Positions 7,046 through 15,343 of a DNA stretch of 16,528 nt are shown here, in pieces. This DNA comes from Lachnospiraceae bacterium (lineage in GTDB: Bacteria > Bacillota_A > Clostridia > Lachnospirales > Lachnospiraceae): the NCBI GenBank assembly GCA_009774655.1, contig VSOD01000036.1, positions 1-16,528 on the forward strand. Reading direction: 5' to 3'. A model generated the notes under the pieces. It worked only from the letters and a program-made list of their open reading frames with translations, did not search any database and was not told where the DNA came from. Position numbers and translations under genes: made by a program. Numbering within the stretch: position 1 is the stretch's first letter; every line of letters starts with the position of its first letter.

Positions 7046-9216
7046 TGTTTATTTTGCCGGTAATTGCTTATCTGCTGTTCTTAACGATGTACTTTCATAA
7101 GAGAAGAAACGTAGTGGAATCAATCGCGGTGGCGTGGCTTTTTATTACTCTGTATACGTGGGTGATCATGGAGATATCCAGTGGTTTTGGGATTTTGGGG
7201 ACACCTGTGGTATTGTTTTTCTGGAGCGTTCTGAGTGTTGTGTTGGCAGGTTATGTTATCAGAAAGAATATAGGGAAAGCAGTGCTGGAGTACTGTAAAA
7301 AAGAGAAGAAGATTCACGACTTCTGGCAGGAGAACAGGGTAAATTTGACATGCATGATGCTGTTTTGTTCCATGATCTGCCTGCTTTCTGTTTTGAGAGG
7401 ACAGAATCTGATCGATAACTTATATCACAGACTACCTAAGATCATGCACTGGATTCAGGATGGAAAAGCAGGGTATTTTGCGACAGTAACGCCGGCAGAA
7501 ATACAGTATACAAAATTGACTGAGTATATGATTGCCCAGATTTATTTGTTGAAGGGATCGGATAGAATCATCAATCTCGTACAGGCGGGAGCATATGTAT
7601 GCTCCTTAGGCTGTCTGTATGGAATCAGCAGGAAGATAGGGGCTTCACGAAAATTTGCGATGCTGTCGGCGTGGATATACTGCTTAACACCAATGGTCAT
7701 TATTGAGGTATTTACTGCACAGACGGATGTTGTCGCTGGAGCGTACCTTTTTATCTTTATTTATATACTGTTAGATTTTGTACAGGTTGAGAAGCTTTCT
7801 ATGAGCAGAGAAGAGGGATTGTCTGCAGTTTACCTGTCTGCCAGTGTTATGTTTGGTTACCTGACAAAACCGACAGTCTGTTTTGCAATGGTGGTTTTCT
7901 TTGTATGGATGTGTTTTGTGCGGATAATCAGAAGAGACAGGATTCAGGTACTGTTGCAGTATGTGGTGATTGGAGCAGTGGCAGCTGGCGTACTGTTTCT
8001 GCCGGATATCTTGAGGACCTATCAGTATGTTCATATGCCAAATTCTCAGTATGTTGAAGATGCTGCTGGTGCAGCAGCGGAGAAGGTAGAGATGACAGCA
8101 GATTCTGGTGAACATGAAGAATCGGCTGATGGACCTACAGTTTGGGTTGATATGAAAAACAGTGTTGAGATTGCCATGGATACATCCGGAGCAGGAGGGG
8201 ATATGACGCTGCCGGTAGTTGCATCTTCATCTTCAGAAGTGACCGAAGATCAACGAGTCGATAACACTTCTGAGGTTGATAGAGTAGCTTCAGGAATTCT
8301 GGATCCTAAGGAATTTATTATAGTGGCGATTAGAAATCTTGCTGCTAATGCAACCAGCAGGTGCTTTCCCAAAATAAATGATCTGATAGTGCGATTTGTA
8401 GAAAAGTGTGAGTCCGCACTTAACTATGAGGGTGGATATCGTTATTTTCGTGTTATGCTTGGAGAGAATCTTGGAGAGACGAGCGAACCGAGTCCAGCCA
8501 TTATGTACTTTCTGCTGGCGGTCTGGATCTGCGTGATCAGCAGGCTCAGCAGAATCAGAAAAGCACAGTTTGTATATTTGTTGCTTGCGACTATAGCATT
8601 GATTATCCAGGCGGGACTTATGGGTTATACTTGGTATCGGCAGCGATACCTTCTTGGTGTCATGGGCATATTGTGTCCGGCATTTGCAGTGGTAGTGGAA
8701 AATATATCGATTAGTGTCAGGGCACGGCTGAATCTTGCGGTTGCAATGACTGCCGTGTGCAGTTTGGGAGCGGCAAATGCGCTGAGCTTTGAGATTCCCT
8801 ATACAGTTTTTGGGTTTCAGGGAAAGGAAATTCATAAATATTTTATCCATGACAGCGATACAGAACTATATTATCAGCTTATGCTGGATTATATCAACGA
8901 ACATGGTTATCGAACGGCGGGCATGCTTGGTGTTGTTTCGTATGAGTACGTTCTCTGGCAGGGAATAGATGAGTTGGAACGTTTAGAGCATGTAGGAGTA
9001 AATCCGGTTTATTTTGAAGCGGCTAAACTGGAGGATAAAGAGTTCATACCGGAGTGCATTATAGAAGAGATACCGGGAGACTTTGTTTTAGATGAATTTA
9101 TATATATACATGAAATGCCGTATATATGTGACTGGAAAGCGACGGATAAAAATGGAAGAAATTATGCAGTTTTAATACCGTACGCGGTGTATGAAGAACA
9201 AAATGCTGTGCATTAG
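7045..9216 (+). CDS. GT39/ArnT-like membrane glycosyltransferase with acidic insertion
   Basis: This 723-residue polytopic protein has an N-terminal hydrophobic core and a soluble C-terminal part after about residue 590. Residues 121-140 contain DNLYHRLPKIMHW (Asp124). This matches the first extracytoplasmic loop of GT39/ArnT-like GT-C enzymes, where 'D.xxYH' precedes a conserved HW; these use polyprenyl-phosphate sugars outside the membrane. That activity is inferred. Residues 334-416 form a Ser/Thr-rich acidic stretch (by my count 19 Asp/Glu against 4 Lys/Arg) in a large loop, which I do not recognise as part of the family. GTG 7042 is an alternative start; ATG 7045 is preferred because AGGAGA at 7031-7036 is then eight bases away. 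It overlaps the epimerase stop by one base, so translation is probably coupled. O-antigen ligase or polymerase roles cannot be excluded. Confidence 0.72.
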   Translation: MFILPVIAYLLFLTMYFHKRRNVVESIAVAWLFITLYTWVIMEISSGFGILGTPVVLFFWSVLSVVLAGYVIRKNIGKAVLEYCKKEKKIHDFWQENRVNLTCMMLFCSMICLLSVLRGQNLIDNLYHRLPKIMHWIQDGKAGYFATVTPAEIQYTKLTEYMIAQIYLLKGSDRIINLVQAGAYVCSLGCLYGISRKIGASRKFAMLSAWIYCLTPMVIIEVFTAQTDVVAGAYLFIFIYILLDFVQVEKLSMSREEGLSAVYLSASVMFGYLTKPTVCFAMVVFFVWMCFVRIIRRDRIQVLLQYVVIGAVAAGVLFLPDILRTYQYVHMPNSQYVEDAAGAAAEKVEMTADSGEHEESADGPTVWVDMKNSVEIAMDTSGAGGDMTLPVVASSSSEVTEDQRVDNTSEVDRVASGILDPKEFIIVAIRNLAANATSRCFPKINDLIVRFVEKCESALNYEGGYRYFRVMLGENLGETSEPSPAIMYFLLAVWICVISRLSRIRKAQFVYLLLATIALIIQAGLMGYTWYRQRYLLGVMGILCPAFAVVVENISISVRARLNLAVAMTAVCSLGAANALSFEIPYTVFGFQGKEIHKYFIHDSDTELYYQLMLDYINEHGYRTAGMLGVVSYEYVLWQGIDELERLEHVGVNPVYFEAAKLEDKEFIPECIIEEIPGDFVLDEFIYIHEMPYICDWKATDKNGRNYAVLIPYAVYEEQNAVH

Positions 9217-9242
9217 GGCGAAGGATGTTAAGGAGTTTACCG

Positions 9243-11048
9243 ATGAAAAGTCTGTTACACGATGTGGACACATTCATAATGACGATCAGACAGTTGTTAA
9301 GCCTGCTAACGCTGAAGCAGCGGAAGCAGGCCATAGGTGTATTTGTTTTGGTGGTAATAGGCGCAGCTTTTGAGACTCTGGGGGTGGCAGCAGTACTGCC
9401 GTTTATCTATGCAGTGCTTGATACTGAGCAGTTGTGGGGAAACAGTTATATCGTGATGTTTGCGGATGCTTTCGGAGTTAACACAGATGCCGGGCTGATC
9501 ATAAGTCTTGGCGTATTGATTGGTATATTCTATGTGTTTAAGAACCTGTTCATGATGTTCATTTCTTATATGGAAAATAAATTCAAGGCAAACTTTGCAT
9601 ATGAATTGTCCAAGTTAATGCTCCATAGTTATATGAAGAGACCCTATATCTATTTTTTGGGTACAAACAGCGCGGAGATGATTCGTGGCTTAAATGATGA
9701 TATCAACAGTATCAATGATATGATGACAGCATTGTTCAAAATCTTCTCAATTGCATTTATGATGGTCGGTATTGGTGTATTTCTGGTGGTACAGGAACCA
9801 GTCATGGCATTGGGGATAGGTGTGCTGGCAGTAGTGATTTTTATACTGATCGTATTTGTTATTAAGAAAAAGATCCGAGAACTGGGCAAGCTAAAGATTT
9901 TGTATGCCACGGAAGCCTATAAATATGCGTATCAGGCGGTAAACGGGATCAAAGAAATTTCTATCATGAAAAGGGAGGATTATTTCCTTGACAGTTATAC
10001 GAGCGTGACTTCTAAGAAAAAAGAGGCGGATATTGTTTATAATAGTATTTCCGTATCACCAGAGAGAATTGTGGAAGCTGTATTTGTCTGTGGTATTGTG
10101 GGAATTGTGTGTATACAGGTTGGGGCTGGAAGCATGACGACGACTTTGATCACGAATCTTGCAGCTTTTGCAGTGGGAGCCATGAGGATTATGCCATCTT
10201 TGTCTACAATGACCACCAGAATGACACAACTTATGTATCTTCGTCCGGCGCTGAGTGGTATTTGCAATAATATAGAGGCGGCCAGAAACCAGGAAAAAAT
10301 GCTGCTTAAAATGCAGTCTTCCATTGATAATAGAGAGCATACGCAGGAGTTTTGTAATGAGGTTGTAATAAAGGAAATTGACTGGAGGTATCCAAATACT
10401 GATATGTATATTTTGAAGGATACCGGTTTTAACATTAAAAAAGGAGAATGTATTGCGCTGGTCGGCAGATCAGGAGCCGGGAAAACGACGTTGGCAGACA
10501 TACTGCTGGGACTGTTGCGACCGGAAAAGGGCAGGGTTTTTCTGGATGGAATAGACATTTTTACAATACCTTATGCATGGAGTAAGATTATAGGGTATGT
10601 GCCTCAAACAGTGTACCTGATTGACGATACGATTCGTAATAATGTGGCGTTCGGTATCGATGCGGAGAGTGTGGAGGATACTAAAATATGGAATGCTTTG
10701 GAGAAAGCGCAGCTGAAAGAATTTGTGGAAGCGTTGCCGTTTAAGCTGGATACGATCATCGGTGAACGGGGTGTTAAGTTTTCAGGCGGACAGCGACAGC
10801 GTATTGCCATTGCCAGAGCGCTGTATCACGACCCGGAGATCATGGTGTTCGATGAAGCCACAGCAGCTTTGGATGGTGAAACAGAGAATGCAGTCATGGA
10901 TGCGATCATTAGACTTCGGGGAGAGAAGACGTTGATCATTATTGCGCACAGGCTTAATACGATCAGCCATTGTAATCGGTTCTATGAAGTTGGAGAACAG
11001 AAAGTGACAGAGAAGACGAGGGAGGAAGTTCTGGGAGATGAAAAGTAA
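9243..11048 (+). CDS. ABC transporter permease/ATPase, PglK/MsbA-type lipid-linked glycan flippase
   Basis: This 601-residue half-transporter has an N-terminal membrane domain with about six helices and a C-terminal nucleotide-binding domain. ATP-site motifs are complete: Walker A GRSGAGKTT (408-416), Q-loop in YVPQ, signature FSGGQRQR (513-520), Walker B IMVFDEA (533-539) and H-loop IIAHRL (His569). The N-terminal FETLGVAAVLPFI resembles PglK/WlaB-type flippases, which turn undecaprenyl-diphosphate oligosaccharides to the outer face. Given its glycosyltransferase neighbours, that role is the best inference; a peptide or drug exporter is less likely. AAGGAG at 9230-9235 fits ATG 9243 (seven bases). 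The in-frame ATG at 9225 lacks a spaced ribosome site. The downstream gene begins 11 bases inside its end. Confidence 0.88.
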   Translation: MKSLLHDVDTFIMTIRQLLSLLTLKQRKQAIGVFVLVVIGAAFETLGVAAVLPFIYAVLDTEQLWGNSYIVMFADAFGVNTDAGLIISLGVLIGIFYVFKNLFMMFISYMENKFKANFAYELSKLMLHSYMKRPYIYFLGTNSAEMIRGLNDDINSINDMMTALFKIFSIAFMMVGIGVFLVVQEPVMALGIGVLAVVIFILIVFVIKKKIRELGKLKILYATEAYKYAYQAVNGIKEISIMKREDYFLDSYTSVTSKKKEADIVYNSISVSPERIVEAVFVCGIVGIVCIQVGAGSMTTTLITNLAAFAVGAMRIMPSLSTMTTRMTQLMYLRPALSGICNNIEAARNQEKMLLKMQSSIDNREHTQEFCNEVVIKEIDWRYPNTDMYILKDTGFNIKKGECIALVGRSGAGKTTLADILLGLLRPEKGRVFLDGIDIFTIPYAWSKIIGYVPQTVYLIDDTIRNNVAFGIDAESVEDTKIWNALEKAQLKEFVEALPFKLDTIIGERGVKFSGGQRQRIAIARALYHDPEIMVFDEATAALDGETENAVMDAIIRLRGEKTLIIIAHRLNTISHCNRFYEVGEQKVTEKTREEVLGDEK

Positions 11049-12132
11049 GAAGCCTTTTGAATCTGTATGCTTAGGGGATGCGTCTGAACAGGCGTATGAA
11101 GGTGTAGAAGTACAGGTTATGGTCACCTGTTATAACTATGGTAAGTATATTTCAGATTGCCTGGATGGTATTTTTATGCAGAAATGCAATTTTCCGTTTA
11201 AGGTTGTTGTGTTCGATGATGCTTCAAAGGATGATTCATGGAAGGTGATTCAGACATATCAAAAAAAATACTGTGATCGGATGATTGCGTTTCGTGCAGT
11301 AGAGAACACGTATCAGAATGGGGAGACCAACGGTGGACTGATTGAAGTCGGCCTTTTACCGAGAACAAAATATATTGCGTTTTGTGAAGGAGATGATTAT
11401 TGGACGGATCCGGAAAAACTGCAGAGACAATATGATGCGTTGGAAAGTCATCCGGAGTGCAGTCTCTGTGTGTGTGATGTGGAATTATATGATGTATTTA
11501 ATGACCGCCGGATTGGTATGGCGCCGGAAGGGTATAAGAGTTTCTGGTCCAGAGATGAAATTATTACCAGAATATTAACTTATCGGCTGAGTTTCCGGGA
11601 GAACAGTATTTTTGGCAGGGCTGAAAGTCTGTATGGAGAGAACTTTTCAGATGGATTTTGGAATTACTGGGCTTGTGATTTAACGAAACTATTACATTTT
11701 CTGTTGCATGGGGAGCTGATTCATATTTCCAGAAACATGACCAGAAAGAGAGTGAATAATAAGGGCAGTATTTCCTATACTTCCAATGTCGGAAAGGACA
11801 TTATTCGATGGCAGATCAAGGAGTATGAAGAGGATATTGCCTGGATTAGAAATTTTGATGAGATTACGGATCATAAGTATAGTGATATGGTTGGGTACTA
11901 TATTGCTTTCAGAGAGATTAAGCTGTACTATCTTAATAGAGGTGAGTTGGAAAAGAACCGACTGGTGTCTAATATGAATGGAAAGATGCATGAGAATGCA
12001 TTATGCAGGAAAGCGAATAAGATTTATACGCGGATGGTTAGGAACAGATATCAGGATGATGAGTATGGGTTCGTGAAGGTGTCGAGGAGGTGGATGGAAA
12101 GGGAGTTGAGGAAAGTGGCAGGGAAGGGATGA
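11038..12132 (+). CDS. GT2-family glycosyltransferase
   Basis: This 364-residue GT-A enzyme has VMVTCYNYGKYI (about 28-39) as the first strand, FDDASKDDSW (59-68) as nucleotide-binding acidic loop, and EGDDYWTDPEKL (117-128). The last is the GDDYW version of the DxD motif, common among capsule and O-antigen glycosyltransferases. There is no membrane segment, so it should act at the cytoplasmic face on lipid-linked acceptors. About 27 residues precede the GT domain, a little longer than usual. The start overlaps the flippase gene by 11 bases, with GGAGG at 11021-11025 (12 bases away) and a nearer GGGAG, implying coupled translation. The C-terminal 150 residues have no motif I recognise. Sugar specificity is unknown. 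Confidence 0.88.
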   Translation: MKSKKPFESVCLGDASEQAYEGVEVQVMVTCYNYGKYISDCLDGIFMQKCNFPFKVVVFDDASKDDSWKVIQTYQKKYCDRMIAFRAVENTYQNGETNGGLIEVGLLPRTKYIAFCEGDDYWTDPEKLQRQYDALESHPECSLCVCDVELYDVFNDRRIGMAPEGYKSFWSRDEIITRILTYRLSFRENSIFGRAESLYGENFSDGFWNYWACDLTKLLHFLLHGELIHISRNMTRKRVNNKGSISYTSNVGKDIIRWQIKEYEEDIAWIRNFDEITDHKYSDMVGYYIAFREIKLYYLNRGELEKNRLVSNMNGKMHENALCRKANKIYTRMVRNRYQDDEYGFVKVSRRWMERELRKVAGKG

Positions 12133-12274
12133 TATTTTTTAATTAGAATACAAAGAACAGAGTCATGAGGTGAATTATGGGTGGTACAAAATGGAGTTAC
12201 AGTTCTGAATAGACTAGCCTAAATGTTAAATTTAAAGGACGAGATATAGGCACAGTAAAAAGGATTGATATAAT

Positions 12275-13753
12275 ATGAAAAAAATTAAAGCAGTAAACTG
12301 GATGATTATAGTAGGTATCGTAGTAATGTGCATGCCTATGGTAGTGTGTACACTCTATACCTATCCGGTTCAAGATGACTTCTTTAATACATGGAATGTA
12401 CGTCAAGTCATGCAGGAGGGGCATTCTGCTTTTGGGGCTGCATTTTTAATGGCAATAAGGGGGTGGAGTGGTTATAGTGGATATTATTTTTCGCTTTTCT
12501 TAACTTATTATACTGATGCAGTAGTTCAGTGTAGTATAGGGGGGATTCGGGCTTGCCAGTTCTTGATGGCGATATGTTTCTATTTATCGGTTTTTTTGTT
12601 GATAAAAACAACTATAGTAAGAGTTTTTAAATACGACGATCGATATTTGCCACAGATTGTTTTTCTTTTTTTTGTATGTCTTACGAGTATGTACTATTTT
12701 GTGGAACATGAGGACTTCTTATGGTTTTGCGCTTCTGTTATTTATTTAATTCCTATGATATTTATTTTCGTAGGAATTATTTGCATGATTTATGTGTTGG
12801 ATACAGAAAAGTATAGATATCTTATAATTCCAATGTTATTAGGATTCTTGTCGGGTGGAGCTGTTTTGAACATAGCGGCTTTTGGGTGTATTGTTTATAT
12901 TATGACGGCATATTGGGGAATTGTTATCAAGAGGAGGATTATGGCGTCTGTTTGCATGTGTATACCTATGCTGCTTGCTGGTATCATTAATTTGATAGCA
13001 CCAGGGAATTTTATACGAAGGGGAAAACCTTTAACTGGTGAGGAGATATTAAGCACTGCCATTGGAACATATCACTATGTCCTAAGCCGGGTTAAGATGT
13101 TTTTGCTCCATTACCCATTGTTTACAGCAGTGCTCATTGCTTTGATCGTTATTTTATTCTTGTGGAAGCCCAAAAATTTAAATTATAAATTTTACGTTCC
13201 ACTCCTCTTCACTTTCATGATGTTCCTTGCAGTGTGGATTGTGATTTTTCCTGTAGCATTAGGCTACGGAATGAATATTTATTATATGATGGAACGTAGC
13301 AATTTTGTTTCTGACTTTGTTATTTTTTTAGCTGCTTTTTTAACGATTTTTTATTGGAGAGGATGGATGGCAGTCAAGTTTTCAAAAGTCAATATTAAAG
13401 AAAAGTATGAACCAGCAGCTATATTACTTATATTTTTGATTTTTATGATCAGTATTATCATGTCAGTTAGGATGGATCATATTGCTTCTCTTAGAATTTA
13501 TAGAGAACTCATAGGAGGCGAAATTCCTGCTTATGCCCAGTGGAATGTATCGGTTATAGAGAAAATAGAGGATGCGGTCGAAAGAGCAGGAGAGGGAGAC
13601 AGCATCGAAATTCAAGTCAATAAGATGGAAGATAACGTATGCTTGATTAATCCCAAATTTTGGTATGGTTATTATGACCCTGATGTAGAATTTGCTAATG
13701 GCTCATTGGCTCGTTTTTACGGAGTGGACACTGTATATATATATGATGAATAG
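12275..13753 (+). CDS. DUF6056-like polytopic membrane protein, candidate GT-C glycosyltransferase
   Basis: This 492-residue protein has about ten hydrophobic segments (roughly 9-28, 87-108, 122-140, 150-178, 187-217, 222-245, 278-298, 306-332, 345-368, 390-408) and a soluble C-terminal tail of about 80 residues. PVQDDFFN puts an Asp-Asp pair at 34-35, right after the first helix, and APGNFIRRG gives PGNxxR at 243-248. Both motifs recur in the protein at 4595-5977. A catalytic role using a lipid-phosphate sugar is inference; the neighbour at 13827 could make that donor. The gene is notably AT-rich: one 60-base line (12721-12780) has 15 G+C by hand count. AAAGGA at 12259-12264 lies ten bases before the ATG. 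The 142-base gap upstream suggests independent insertion. Confidence 0.72.
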   Translation: MKKIKAVNWMIIVGIVVMCMPMVVCTLYTYPVQDDFFNTWNVRQVMQEGHSAFGAAFLMAIRGWSGYSGYYFSLFLTYYTDAVVQCSIGGIRACQFLMAICFYLSVFLLIKTTIVRVFKYDDRYLPQIVFLFFVCLTSMYYFVEHEDFLWFCASVIYLIPMIFIFVGIICMIYVLDTEKYRYLIIPMLLGFLSGGAVLNIAAFGCIVYIMTAYWGIVIKRRIMASVCMCIPMLLAGIINLIAPGNFIRRGKPLTGEEILSTAIGTYHYVLSRVKMFLLHYPLFTAVLIALIVILFLWKPKNLNYKFYVPLLFTFMMFLAVWIVIFPVALGYGMNIYYMMERSNFVSDFVIFLAAFLTIFYWRGWMAVKFSKVNIKEKYEPAAILLIFLIFMISIIMSVRMDHIASLRIYRELIGGEIPAYAQWNVSVIEKIEDAVERAGEGDSIEIQVNKMEDNVCLINPKFWYGYYDPDVEFANGSLARFYGVDTVYIYDE

Positions 13754-13826
13754 GGGATTGAGTAATAGTATTTAATCCATAAAAGGGAAGGCAAACGGTT
13801 TAGAGAACAAAAGGATGGAGAAAGTA

Positions 13827-14765
13827 ATGAAGATATCATTGGTTATTCCAATTTACTATAATCAGGATAATTTAAGGCCTCTTTATAAGGATATACAGGA
13901 GAAGTTATATTCATGTTCAGAATATGAATGGGAGATTGTCATGGTAAATGACGGCTCTGCGGATGGAAGCTATCGGGTTATGCAGGAACTTGCGTCACAG
14001 GATTCACGGATAAAAATAATCAGTCTGTCACGTAATTTTGGTTCTCACGCAGCAATATTGTGTGGACTTTCCAAATGCAGTGGAGATTGTGCAGTTGTTA
14101 AGGCAGCCGATCTGCAGGAACCGACTGAACTGGTCTTGGAAATGGTAGAACATTGGAGAAAGGGATATAATGTAGTGTTGGCAGTCAGAAAAGAGAGGGA
14201 GGAAAGTAAAGGACAAACCTTATTTGCAAATTTGTATTATACAATGGTACGAAAGATGATGTTAGGATCAATGCCAAAAGGTGGCTTTGACGTATACCTT
14301 GTGGATCGAAAGGTTATAAATGTTTTAACAGCATTAGATGAAACGAACAGTGCACTTACAGGACAAATATTATGGAGCGGATTCAGGACTGATAAAGTTT
14401 ATTATACGAGGCTTGCACGTGAAATTGGTGAAAGTAAATGGACTTTGAGGAAAAAGATTAAGCTGGTTGCGGATACCTTATTCAGTTTTTCTACGTTGCC
14501 TGTAAAAGCAGTAACGTTGATTGGGTTTTGTTCTTTTGTTGGTTCTATTATTTGGGCTGTTGTGGAAGTGATCTGCAAATTAGCAGGTTTGATTGATGTA
14601 AGTGGTTGGACGACACTTTTTATATTTAATTTATTTAGTTTTGGTGTGATTATGCTAACCATGGGTATATTGGGCGAATATATCTGGAGGACTTTTGATG
14701 CTTCAAGAAATCGTCCACCATATATCATTGAAGATGAAAATCTAGAACAAAAGGAAGAACAGTGA
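13827..14765 (+). CDS. GtrB/DPM1-like polyprenyl-phosphate glycosyltransferase
   Basis: This 312-residue enzyme is expected to transfer a sugar from a nucleotide donor to undecaprenyl phosphate at the inner face of the membrane, giving a lipid-phosphate sugar for extracytoplasmic glycosyltransferases. Motifs are the N-terminal strand MKISLVIPIYYNQDNL, MVNDGSADGS (39-48), KAADLQEPTELV (92-103, the DxQ metal motif at 95-97) and REIGESKWTLRKK (Ser203, Trp205). Two C-terminal membrane helices follow (about 229-255 and 264-288), the architecture of GtrB. Start choice: ATG 13815 has AAAGG directly abutting it. ATG 13827 has GGAG at 13817-13820, six bases away, and begins with the first strand, so I prefer it. 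No GtrA-like flippase follows. Directly downstream (one base) is the acetyltransferase. Confidence 0.9.
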   Translation: MKISLVIPIYYNQDNLRPLYKDIQEKLYSCSEYEWEIVMVNDGSADGSYRVMQELASQDSRIKIISLSRNFGSHAAILCGLSKCSGDCAVVKAADLQEPTELVLEMVEHWRKGYNVVLAVRKEREESKGQTLFANLYYTMVRKMMLGSMPKGGFDVYLVDRKVINVLTALDETNSALTGQILWSGFRTDKVYYTRLAREIGESKWTLRKKIKLVADTLFSFSTLPVKAVTLIGFCSFVGSIIWAVVEVICKLAGLIDVSGWTTLFIFNLFSFGVIMLTMGILGEYIWRTFDASRNRPPYIIEDENLEQKEEQ

Positions 14766-14766
14766 A

Positions 14767-15327
14767 ATGATAAAACTACGCAGATTGAAGATGGAAGACG
14801 CGGAAAACATGTTGGAATGGATGCATGATCCTGAAAATCAGAAAGGCTTTCGGCGGGATATGATGAGTATGACGTTGGAGGATGCAAGATATTTTTGTCT
14901 TGAGGTAAGCAGTGAAGCGTATAGTAAGCGAAATACAGATTTACACTTGGCAATAACAGATGAAACAGATGAATATCTTGGGACGATAAGTTTAAAAAAT
15001 ATTAATATGGAGCATCGTTCAGCAGAAATGGCAATCAGTGTGAGAAGGAAAGCAAGGGGACTGGGAGTGGCAAAAAAGGCTGTAGGTCTGTTGCTCCAGA
15101 AATCATTTGGTGAAATGGCACTTCATCGTGTTTATTTGACAGTGCTTTCAAATAATATAGTGGCTATCAAATTTTATGAAAAATGCGGATTTATTTATGA
15201 AGGAGAATTGCGGGATCATCTCTTTATAAAAGGAAATTATATTTCATGGAAGCTATATGGAATGATTGAGGATGAATATTCAGAGAGTATATTCTCAGAG
15301 ATGACGCAAGGAAATAAAAAGGGTTGA
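14767..15327 (+). CDS. GNAT-family N-acetyltransferase, probable amino-sugar acetylase
   Basis: This 186-residue cytoplasmic acetyltransferase of the RimJ/RimL-like GNAT group contains RRKARGLGVAKKAVGLLL from residue 93. Its RGLGVA (97-102) is the acetyl-CoA-binding Q/RxxGxG/A loop. It also has HRVYLTVLSNNIVAIKFYEKCGF, the conserved motif-B tail of this group. GNAT enzymes of similar size (PseH, WecD) acetylate amino groups of nucleotide-linked dideoxyhexoses. Because it sits directly before an aminotransferase and an FdtA/QdtA-type isomerase, I infer it N-acylates the dTDP-3-amino-3,6-dideoxyhexose they make. Known QdtC enzymes use a left-handed beta-helix fold instead, so this would be an analogous rather than homologous solution. 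It starts one base after the preceding stop, with an AAGGAAG ribosome site. A ribosomal-protein acetylase role is unlikely here. Confidence 0.82.
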   Translation: MIKLRRLKMEDAENMLEWMHDPENQKGFRRDMMSMTLEDARYFCLEVSSEAYSKRNTDLHLAITDETDEYLGTISLKNINMEHRSAEMAISVRRKARGLGVAKKAVGLLLQKSFGEMALHRVYLTVLSNNIVAIKFYEKCGFIYEGELRDHLFIKGNYISWKLYGMIEDEYSESIFSEMTQGNKKG

Positions 15328-15343
15328 GAAGGGATGGGGTTGT

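Noticed and set aside
8290..8850. 186-residue open frame on the minus strand
   Set aside because: It lies fully antisense to the GT39-like gene, is rich in His, Lys and Ser without domain motifs, and has no neighbouring minus-strand gene.
12266..12274. TGATATAAT, a perfect extended -10-like sequence
   Set aside because: It abuts the ATG at 12275, so transcripts would begin inside the coding region, and no good -35 was found. More likely AT-rich coincidence.
13755..13778. Possible hairpin GGATTGA/TTTAATCC after the second DUF6056-like gene
   Set aside because: The stem is about 7 base pairs with a G-T pair and a ten-base loop, and no T-run follows, so it is not a convincing terminator.
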